DNA of 64,000 nucleotides from Catenulispora sp. EB89 (GTDB taxonomy: Bacteria; Actinomycetota; Actinomycetes; Streptomycetales; Catenulisporaceae), in the NCBI RefSeq assembly GCF_041261445.1, contig NZ_JBGCCU010000032.1, positions 1 to 64,000 of the forward strand, read 5' to 3'. A program made the position numbers and the translations under genes. The notes beneath the pieces are model-generated. The model had not been told where the DNA came from and did no database searches. It was given only the letters and a program-made list of their open reading frames with translations. This document shows, piece after piece, positions 49,693 to 56,327 of the stretch (position 1 is its first letter; the number at the start of each line of letters is the position of its first letter).

Positions 49693-50454
49693 TCAGGGGC
49701 GCCAGAGCTCGGTGAAGACCTGCTGTTTCCGGATGACCCGGCCGCCCTCGATGTAGCCGGGACGGATGACGTACTTCGCCAGACCGTCGGCCGGGCAGTC
49801 GTTCCAGGCCTCCTGGCCGGACCGCAGCGGCTCGCCCTCGATGATCGCGAAATCCCACGAGTGCAGGGGCGCGCACGCCGTCAGCCGTTCTCGGATCTCC
49901 CGCGTCTTCCGGACGACGTCGCCGAAGTGCTGGTCGCCGAGGTTCCGGACCAGGAGCCGGTCGTCCATGTCCGCGACCCCGAACAGGATCTCGACGGTCT
50001 CGGCGAGGACCGGCACGACGTCGACCTCTTCGGCGTGCCTGCGCCGGCTGCTCATCTGCTGCTTGATGATCGCCCACAGCGAGGAGATCAGGGCCTCCAT
50101 GTCGTCCAGCGCCTCGTCCCGGCTGAAGCCGACGGCCGTCGCCGCGTTCGGGTTGTCGTTGCGGTAGTCGCGCTCCAGGACCTCGGTGAGGCGTTCCTGC
50201 ACGATGGCGTGCTCCTCCTCGGACCGCGCGCGGACCTGTCGGAGGCCGAGCTCGAGGTTCTGGATGGACTTGCGCTGGCCCTCGAGTCGCTTCTCCGCGT
50301 CGGTCAGGCCGTAGATCAGCGACTGGACGTTCTCTTCGAGCCTGCGGACCCGGTTGCGCTGGTCGTCGATCGCGCCCAGGAACAACCGGACGAGCTCGAC
50401 GGCCTGCCGCTGGGCCGCGACCCAGTCGGTCGGTTCGGGAATGGGGGAGTTCAC
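49693..50454 (-). CDS. GrpE-like nucleotide-exchange factor (divergent)
   Basis: 253 aa. Residues about 20-100 form a long coiled coil (RNRVRRLEENVQSLIYGL, EKRLEGQRKSIQNLEL). The C-terminus LAKYVIRPGYIEGGRVIRKQQV resembles the GrpE beta-wing ending (V.PGY....vlRpA.V). The GTG start overlaps the Hsp70 stop (GTGA). It is longer than ordinary GrpE and probably dedicated to the divergent Hsp70 of this cassette. This is the last gene of the unit. Confidence 0.7.
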   Translation of the reverse strand: MNSPIPEPTDWVAAQRQAVELVRLFLGAIDDQRNRVRRLEENVQSLIYGLTDAEKRLEGQRKSIQNLELGLRQVRARSEEEHAIVQERLTEVLERDYRNDNPNAATAVGFSRDEALDDMEALISSLWAIIKQQMSSRRRHAEEVDVVPVLAETVEILFGVADMDDRLLVRNLGDQHFGDVVRKTREIRERLTACAPLHSWDFAIIEGEPLRSGQEAWNDCPADGLAKYVIRPGYIEGGRVIRKQQVFTELWRP

Positions 50455-52169
50455 AGCCGGTCCTCCTCGACGAAGTCAATGAACAGGCGCTCTTCCTCAC
50501 CGGTCCGGGGATCGCGTGCCACGGTCTCCACCTCGGTCCCGCCGAACACCATGTTGATCTCGATCATTCGTTCCGCGGGCGGCAGATCGAGGGTCTTCGA
50601 CATGTCGATCTCGATGACGCCCAGCTCCCGGCACCCTTCGTCGGTCACGTACCGGGGGGTCTTCTCCTCGGTCACCACGACCTTGAGACCCATCGAGCGC
50701 TGACCGGCCAGGATCGGGAACGCCCGCACCGGCACCCTGGTCCCCGGTTCGACGACGTCGCCGGCCCGCACGAACGCCTTGAACCGCGCGGAGCACAGCT
50801 CCTGGCCGTCGTACTGGATCATCAGCGTCGACTCCGGGTCGATGCCGCGCTCGAAGGGTTCCGCGAAGGAGATGCCGTAGGTGAGCTTCGTGGTGCGGCC
50901 CCGGATGAGCGTCGGGTCGTTGGCGTAGAACACCGCGCCCAGCAGGATCGCCGCCGCGGGCGTGGTCGGCACGACGACCTGCATCCGCCTGCTGTCGAAC
51001 GCCTTTCTCAGCTGCTCCTGCAGGTACCTCGACTGTGCGAAGCCCCCGACCAGCAGGATCTGGCTGACCGACTTCGGCCCCACGGTCTTCAGCTGCTCGC
51101 GCACCAGCTCCAGCAGCGGATGGATGGTGTGGTCGAAGGCCTGCTTCACCTCCTTGGGTGTCAGCACGAACTGGTCGTCCACTCCGCCCTGCGCCTTGGC
51201 CAGCCGGGAGCGTGCGCCCTCGGCCGCCGAGATGGCCCTCAGCATCGGCGAGGAGATGTCCAGCACGACGGGATAGGTCTGCTCGGGGTCGAACGTCCGC
51301 TTGGCCAGCTCCCACTGTGCCGACACCTTGTGCAGCAGCTCCGGGGAGTTCCGCACGATCGTCGACAGCACCTCGGGCCCGATGCGGTCGGCCAGGATCC
51401 GGTCGACGAGGTACGCGTCGGAGTACGTGGCACCGTGCTTGCCCCCGGTGGACAGCCCGATCTCGGTCAGGCCGGCCGGCGCCACCTCGTAGGAGGTCAG
51501 GTCCACGGTGCCGCCGCCGGCGTCGACGACCATGAACCGGCTGCCCGGCTCGTTCAGCTTCGCCTCGCCAGCCTGGCGCGCGTAAAGTGCGGCGACCTCG
51601 GGCTCCACCGCGATCAGCAGCCGCTCCGGCGAGCCGGGCAAGCCGGCCTGCTCGGCGCAGGACCGCATCATGCGCCGTTCCTGGTCCCGCCAGATCGCCG
51701 GCACCGTCAGGCACCACAGGATCTCGTCGGCACGGACCTTGGACCGGGTGAGGACTTCGTTCAACGCGTGCTCGCAGAACGCCTTGAGGTACTGCGTGAC
51801 CAGGAACTCCGGCGGGTACCCCGGCGTCTGGGCGCCGGAGGCCGGACGGTCGGGCCGGGCCTCGGCCCGGGCCGCGAGCGCCGACTCGCGCAGCAGGCCC
51901 ATCTTGAACCGCACGTGGTACGTGTTCTGCGAGTCCCGCTCCTGCATGTGGCGGTTGTGCGCGCGGTAGCCCCAGTCGGCGACCTCGCCGACCTCGTCGA
52001 GCAGCAGCGCGGTCAGGTTCTTGTGGTACGGCACCGCGGCGCCCGGCCACGAGTCGTACAGCTGGATCGCTTCCGGGACGAGCGGACGGTCGCGACGCTT
52101 GTAGGCCCACGCGAACCCGGTCGCGTAGGTGCCGAAATCGATCGCCGCGACGACGCGGACCGTGGACAT
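50451..52169 (-). CDS. Divergent Hsp70-family ATPase (HSPA12-like)
   Basis: 572 aa. Actin/Hsp70 ATPase motifs: phosphate 1 AAIDFGTYATGFAW, phosphate 2 VVDAGGGTVDL, adenosine motif LLVGGFAQSRYLQ. The substrate-binding part is shortened (about 150 residues, beta-rich), as in HSPA12-type proteins, and lacks the DnaK EEVD/lid end. It is embedded in the TerY-kinase-phosphatase cassette, 6 bp after the peptidase gene and coupled to the GrpE-like gene. Confidence 0.88.
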   Translation of the reverse strand: MSTVRVVAAIDFGTYATGFAWAYKRRDRPLVPEAIQLYDSWPGAAVPYHKNLTALLLDEVGEVADWGYRAHNRHMQERDSQNTYHVRFKMGLLRESALAARAEARPDRPASGAQTPGYPPEFLVTQYLKAFCEHALNEVLTRSKVRADEILWCLTVPAIWRDQERRMMRSCAEQAGLPGSPERLLIAVEPEVAALYARQAGEAKLNEPGSRFMVVDAGGGTVDLTSYEVAPAGLTEIGLSTGGKHGATYSDAYLVDRILADRIGPEVLSTIVRNSPELLHKVSAQWELAKRTFDPEQTYPVVLDISSPMLRAISAAEGARSRLAKAQGGVDDQFVLTPKEVKQAFDHTIHPLLELVREQLKTVGPKSVSQILLVGGFAQSRYLQEQLRKAFDSRRMQVVVPTTPAAAILLGAVFYANDPTLIRGRTTKLTYGISFAEPFERGIDPESTLMIQYDGQELCSARFKAFVRAGDVVEPGTRVPVRAFPILAGQRSMGLKVVVTEEKTPRYVTDEGCRELGVIEIDMSKTLDLPPAERMIEINMVFGGTEVETVARDPRTGEEERLFIDFVEEDRL

Positions 52170-52175
52170 CGGATC

Positions 52176-52952
52176 TCATTCCTGGTTGGGGTCGGGCGGG
52201 AGCTGTCCGGTGCGGCGCACGTGCTCGATCACCGCGGCGGCGCTGAGCCGCTGGGCGAGGCCGCGGACCCGGCGGAAGCCGTCGCCGTAGACCGGGTCGG
52301 GGTCCCGGCGCATGGCCTGCGCGGCCAGGCAGGCCCGGGGATCGGGGGAGTGTCGGACGAGGTAGCCGTAGGCGACGAGCTGGCAGATGCCCTCCAGCAC
52401 CGCGTCCGGCGCCGGCGGGAAGGAACGCTGGGCCAGCCAGGCGTGCATGCACTCGTGCGCCACCGTCGCGCCGAACCGGCACGGCGTCAGCCCGGCCGCC
52501 ACCCGCAGGCTCAGGACCTCGGCGCCGCGCGTGACGGTCAGCCCGGTGCGCTGCCGGCCCGAGTCCGAGACCGCACCGAGCCCGTCGGGGGCCAGGGTCA
52601 CGCGGACCGGTGTCAGGAGGCGGATTCCCATGGCGTGCAGCGTCGCTCGGACCTGCGGGACCTCGCGGCGTACGTCGTCCTGGGTCCAGACCGCGCCGGC
52701 CTGGCACGTGCCGCACAGCGCCGGCTGCTTCGGGTACTCGGACGAGCCGGCAGGCGAGGAGCCGGCCGGCCGGCCGCGCGCCAGGCGTTCCCGGCGCGAG
52801 GCCTTCCGGGACGCGGCGGTCGCGGCGGTCGTGCCGGTCGCGCTGGTCGCGCTGGTCGTGCCGGTCGTGCCGGTCGTGCCGGTCGCGCTGGTCGCGCTGG
52901 TCGCGCCGGCCGTGCCGGTCGCGCCGGCCGCGCCGGACCATTGGCCGGTCAT
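52176..52952 (-). CDS. DA1-like HExxH zinc peptidase
   Basis: 258 aa. A Thr/Ala/Gly repeat N-terminus (about residues 5-45) comes from a 9-bp nucleotide repeat. A CGTC half zinc knuckle follows, then a peptidase domain with HECMH (ATVAHECMHAWL) and a downstream Glu in LEGICQLVAYGYL. This matches the DA1-like family, known in plants as ubiquitin-activated peptidases; bacterial members are uncharacterised. ATGA overlap with the kinase gene. It may process a partner when the kinase/phosphatase pair signals. Confidence 0.75.
   Translation of the reverse strand: MTGQWSGAAGATGTAGATSATSATGTTGTTGTTSATSATGTTAATAASRKASRRERLARGRPAGSSPAGSSEYPKQPALCGTCQAGAVWTQDDVRREVPQVRATLHAMGIRLLTPVRVTLAPDGLGAVSDSGRQRTGLTVTRGAEVLSLRVAAGLTPCRFGATVAHECMHAWLAQRSFPPAPDAVLEGICQLVAYGYLVRHSPDPRACLAAQAMRRDPDPVYGDGFRRVRGLAQRLSAAAVIEHVRRTGQLPPDPNQE
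52815..52935. repeat. 9-bp tandem repeat in coding sequence
   Basis: About thirteen 9-bp units (GCCGGTCGT, GCTGGTCGC variants) encode the TSATSATGTTGTT-type N-terminal region of the DA1-like peptidase. The same unit lies in the intergenic tract at 49612-49672. Confidence 0.88.
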
Positions 52953-53869
52953 CGCGCGGGCGGGAGCGGTCCGAGGCGGAGGTGCTGCCGCCAGTACCGG
53001 GTCCAGGTGCCAGCCGTGGGACGGTCGGCGGGGCCGCCGTCCAACGCCGAGCGCAGCAGCCCGGCCCCTTCCGGGTCCAGCATGCCGACCGAGGCGTCGA
53101 CGTCCCGGTTCGACGCCCCGCCGCGCCCCGGCGCCAGGCAGCGCAGGATGAACAGGCCGAGCTTGTACCGGTCGGTCTCCAGGCTCTGATGGCGCAGGCC
53201 GCCGCTGTCGTCGTCGTGCTCCGGCGGGTCCCAGTCCGGGGTGTTCTGCTGCCGCACGCCGCCGCTGGCGCCGTTGGGACGGGCCGCGTCGCAGTCGACG
53301 AGGTAGACGTCCGGCCGCGGGTCGGTCTGGTACAGGACGTTGCGGACCGACAGGTCTCCGTACACCAGGTTCTCGTAGTGCAGCGCGGCGACGATGAACG
53401 AGAGCCGCTCGCAGATCAGCATGCGGCTCCTGACGTCGTGGTCGGCCGGCACATCGACGCCGCGCCGCCGGGCCACATCGGCGGCGAACAGCAGGTGCTG
53501 GATGTCGCGGGGTTTGACGGTCGCCGAACCGTCCGGCAGGTCGATCTTCTGCATGAATCCCGGCGGTATCAGCGGCATCAGCACCCCGATGGCCTGGTTC
53601 GCGGCGCTCGACGCCCCCGACCGGTCGTCGAACACCACCCGGGTCGGCCACGCGGTCATGTCCTTGATGTCCTCGCCCCGCTTGGCCTGCCGCCGGATCT
53701 GGATGAGCTGGCGCAGCGGCGCGGCCGGGACGGCGGTGTTGAACTCCTTGAAGACCACGGCGGGACGGTCCTTGAGCCGGTGTATGCGGCCGTTCGCGCC
53801 TTTGTTGATCTCTTCGAGGGGGCCGAGCTGGGACCAGGCCACGTCGAAGGGGAGCTGGGGATCAGCCAT
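52949..53869 (-). CDS. TerY-P-type divergent protein kinase
   Basis: 306 aa kinase-fold protein. Gly-rich loop INKGANGRIHRL, Lys in VVFKEF, catalytic loop VYGDLSVRNVLY (Asp and Asn; His of HRD replaced), and metal-binding Asp in VYLVDCDAARP instead of DFG. The P+1 region contains QNTPDWDPPEH. No membrane segment. It overlaps the PP2C gene by 8 bp and the peptidase gene by 4 bp. In TerY-P triads a VWA protein, a PP2C and such a kinase act together in stress signalling. Confidence 0.85.
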   Translation of the reverse strand: MADPQLPFDVAWSQLGPLEEINKGANGRIHRLKDRPAVVFKEFNTAVPAAPLRQLIQIRRQAKRGEDIKDMTAWPTRVVFDDRSGASSAANQAIGVLMPLIPPGFMQKIDLPDGSATVKPRDIQHLLFAADVARRRGVDVPADHDVRSRMLICERLSFIVAALHYENLVYGDLSVRNVLYQTDPRPDVYLVDCDAARPNGASGGVRQQNTPDWDPPEHDDDSGGLRHQSLETDRYKLGLFILRCLAPGRGGASNRDVDASVGMLDPEGAGLLRSALDGGPADRPTAGTWTRYWRQHLRLGPLPPAR

Positions 53870-55217
53870 CGGCGGTGGCCTCCTCGTGGTGTGCGGGGTG
53901 CTCGGGGCGGTCGGCTTGCGCAGGGTGCCCGGGGCGCCCGGGCTGGTCGGCTTGCGCAGGGTGCCAGGCGTGCTCGGCGTGTCCGGTGTGCTCGGGCTGC
54001 TCGGGGTGCCTGGCGTGCCCGGCGTGGTCGGGCTGCTCAGGGTGCCCGGCTTGCGCAGGGGGCCCGGGGTGCTCGGCTTGGGCAGGGTGCCCGGGGTGCC
54101 CGGGCTGATCCGGGTGGTAGGGGTGCGCAGGGTGCCCGGAGTGCCCGGGCTGCGTGGGGCTCTCGGCATAGGCGACGTGCGCGGCCACCTCCGCTTCGGC
54201 TTCTCGCGGTGGGGCTTCCGCAGCTTCCGGTTCCGGCACCCCGCTCGCGAACGCGCCGCCGTCCGCCCAGACGCCGACCACGGTGCGGTCGTCGTCGAAG
54301 CCTTTGCGCCCGAAGCCGATCTGCGCCGTGAACTGGTGTTGCAGCGGCGGCCGGGCCCAGGCCCGCCCGAGGGTCAGGGCCACGTCGTCATCGGCCTCCC
54401 AGAGCGGGTCGCCGACGCCGTCGCTCATCAGCAGCAGCGTGCAGTCCGGCGGCAGGATCTCGGTGGTCACCGAGTGGGTTCCGCGTTCGGCCGGCAGCAT
54501 CGGCAGCGCGAGGACCTTCGACGTCGCGAGCCCGTCGGCGCCGACCGACTTCGGGCCGGCCAGCCTGCGCCAGCTGCCCCCGGCGCTGAGCGCCCAGACC
54601 GGAGAGTCACCCTGGCTGGCGACCGTCACCTTCCAGCCGTCCTGCACCGAGGGCGCGGTGTGGCAGATCGCGAACGTGGCGGTCGAGGCCATCTCGCTGG
54701 CGACCTCGCGGGCGGAGGGCACGGTTCCCCGCGTGCCCCCGTTGCTGGACGGCGTCTCCAGGGTCTGCTGTCCGTGCTTGACGATGATGGTCGCCAGCTG
54801 CTCGAACACGCTCCACCAGTCGAGGTTCGACGGGTCGATGGAGGCGGCGGAGGCGGAGGCCAGCTGTTCGCGGATCAGCCTCGGGCCGTGCCGGCTGACC
54901 AGCGCGGCCGCGTCCTGCGACTTCGAACCGTTGCCCACACCATCGGCCACGACCGCAATGAGCCACTGGCCGTCGTCGCTGAGCGCCGCACCGTACGAGT
55001 CCTGCCGCGGCTTGCCGTCGTAGCGGTGATGCAGGCCCCGCACGCTCGCCGCACGGATCGCCAGGCCGCCGGCCGTCCCGCCGTCGGACACGCTGTCCGG
55101 CCACGCCGGGAAGAACGGCAGGCTCGGACGCACCTGCCGGAACGCCTGACCGGGCTCCCCGATGGAGAACTCGAACTGCCCCTCGCTCTGCCAGCCCGGC
55201 TCGATGTCCGCGGCCAT
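53862..55217 (-). CDS. PP2C-type protein phosphatase with His/Pro-rich tail
   Basis: 451 aa. The phosphatase domain (about residues 50-340) has the metal-binding Asp residues RQDSYGA, VVADGVGNG, LMSDGVGDP and KGFDDDRTVV. The last 100 residues are a repeat of HPG/HPAQ/HPEQ units with about 20 His, suggestive of metal binding. It starts 1 bp after the VWA gene stop. It would counteract the kinase encoded next. The domain is normal for the TerY-P group; the long His-rich tail is unusual. Confidence 0.87.
   Translation of the reverse strand: MAADIEPGWQSEGQFEFSIGEPGQAFRQVRPSLPFFPAWPDSVSDGGTAGGLAIRAASVRGLHHRYDGKPRQDSYGAALSDDGQWLIAVVADGVGNGSKSQDAAALVSRHGPRLIREQLASASAASIDPSNLDWWSVFEQLATIIVKHGQQTLETPSSNGGTRGTVPSAREVASEMASTATFAICHTAPSVQDGWKVTVASQGDSPVWALSAGGSWRRLAGPKSVGADGLATSKVLALPMLPAERGTHSVTTEILPPDCTLLLMSDGVGDPLWEADDDVALTLGRAWARPPLQHQFTAQIGFGRKGFDDDRTVVGVWADGGAFASGVPEPEAAEAPPREAEAEVAAHVAYAESPTQPGHSGHPAHPYHPDQPGHPGHPAQAEHPGPPAQAGHPEQPDHAGHARHPEQPEHTGHAEHAWHPAQADQPGRPGHPAQADRPEHPAHHEEATADG
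53875..54170. repeat. Tandem repeats encoding the PP2C tail
   Basis: Roughly 290 bp of imperfect units built from GGGTGCCCGG and CTCGGGCTG variants encode the His/Pro/Gly tail. All indels between units are multiples of three. Confidence 0.8.
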
Positions 55218-55218
55218 G

Positions 55219-55950
55219 TCAGTTCAGGAAGTCGTCGTCGATGACGAGCGCGTCGGTCGGCCCGACCGCGGTCAGCTGCCCGCCGTCGCCGCTGTCGGAC
55301 ACCGGCGGCAGCGTGAAGGCGCCGGTGTTGCCGGACGACAAGGCTGACGAGACGAGGATCTCCGCCATCTGCTTGATCGCGTCAGCGGCCTTGCTGCCGC
55401 TGGACATCATGTAGCACCGGCTCTTGCCGATCGGCTGGACCAGGCTCTCCATGGTCACCTGGTTCGCGTCCTCCACCCCGAACGGAACCATGATCGGGTG
55501 GTTCTTGTTGCCGACGCCCGACTCCTGGTCGTACCCGGTGAGGTCGGCGAACTTCTTCTCCCAGCCCACGTCACCCGGCTCGCCGTCGCTGAGGAAGAAC
55601 ACCGCCGGCCGGAACACCCGGAAGTTGTCCGTCTTCAGCTGGCTGACGTCCTTGTCGATCTGCGTGCGCAGGAACTCGAAGCAGGAGCCGTAGTCCGTCC
55701 CGCCCTCGACCGCCAGCGTCGGCAGCGGCCCGACGAACGTCGACATGTCGCACAGCGGGACCACCGACTTGGTGACGTCGGAGAAGCTGACGAGGCTGAG
55801 CCGGATCTTGTCGTTGACGACCGGGTGCAACGCCAGCGCGTTCGCGACCTCCGGCAGGATCCGGTTGGCGGTCCCGATGCTCTCGCCGATCATCGAGTAG
55901 GACACGTCGACGACGACGTAGAACGGGATGAGCGGACTCTTGTTGGCCAT
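55219..55950 (-). CDS. TerY-type von Willebrand factor A domain protein
   Basis: 243 aa. The VWA domain starts at once: PFYVVVDVSYSM (MIDAS DxSxS), conserved Thr in GGTDYGSCF, and Asp in FLSDGEPGD. It is the first gene of a six-gene minus-strand cassette. TerY proteins are cytoplasmic VWA proteins of tellurite-resistance-type stress systems. The ATG at 55950 is chosen because the domain begins four residues later; further upstream the frame runs into non-coding repeats. Confidence 0.9.
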   Translation of the reverse strand: MANKSPLIPFYVVVDVSYSMIGESIGTANRILPEVANALALHPVVNDKIRLSLVSFSDVTKSVVPLCDMSTFVGPLPTLAVEGGTDYGSCFEFLRTQIDKDVSQLKTDNFRVFRPAVFFLSDGEPGDVGWEKKFADLTGYDQESGVGNKNHPIMVPFGVEDANQVTMESLVQPIGKSRCYMMSSGSKAADAIKQMAEILVSSALSSGNTGAFTLPPVSDSGDGGQLTAVGPTDALVIDDDFLN

Positions 55951-56080
55951 GCTTCGCTCCGAATGGGTCGGTACCGTCGTGGAGCGCGGCCCGTGGTGGC
56001 GGAGGCTGCGCTTGGTTGTCCGGGTACTGACGGACGGCGGTCCGGAGCGAAGTCGGTGGGGGCGAGCAGGCATGCCTCGA
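55951..56080 (-). promoter_or_regulatory. Upstream region of the TerY cassette with long-spaced inverted repeat
   Basis: CTTCGCTCCG (55952-55961) and CGGAGCGAAG (56043-56052) are perfect 10-bp inverted repeats 81 bp apart. The first touches the terY start codon. The promoter must lie here or in the array beyond; no consensus boxes are clear. Confidence 0.5.
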
Positions 56081-56081
56081 C

Positions 56082-56326
56082 CCCGAGGTACCTCGTCATC
56101 GATATACCTCGATGCCGAGGTATATCGATTCGAGGTGCCGCGATTCGAGGCATCTCCACCCGGGTGTACATCGAGGCCGAGGTACCTCGTCGGCGAGATA
56201 CCTCGGCGCCGAGGTATCTCGAATCGAGGTGCCACGATTCGAGGCGCCTCCACCCGGGTGTACATCGACGCGGAGATACCTCGTCAGCGAGGTACCTCGG
56301 CGCCGAGGTATATCGAATCGAGGTAG
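56082..56326. repeat. 94-bp palindrome-rich tandem array
   Basis: Two full 94-bp units (56107-56200 and 56201-56294; 12 differences by my alignment) plus partial units on both sides. Each unit holds several palindromes: CCTCGGCGCCGAGG (CCTCGATGCCGAGG in unit 1), CACCCGGGTG, TACCTCG-TCAG-CGAGGTA and ATTCGAGG half-sites. It fills the gap between the M3 peptidase gene end and the TerY cassette. Ninety-four is not a multiple of three, so it is not coding. Confidence 0.92.
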
Positions 56327-56327
56327 C

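Noticed and set aside
52949-54169. N-terminal Pro/Thr-rich extension of the kinase gene
   Set aside because: The extension is an out-of-frame reading of the repeats encoding the PP2C tail. The kinase start at 53869 gives a normal domain and an 8-bp overlap.
56082-56326. CRISPR array
   Set aside because: The 94-bp units are contiguous with no unique spacers, and no cas genes are near. Palindromes fill the whole unit.
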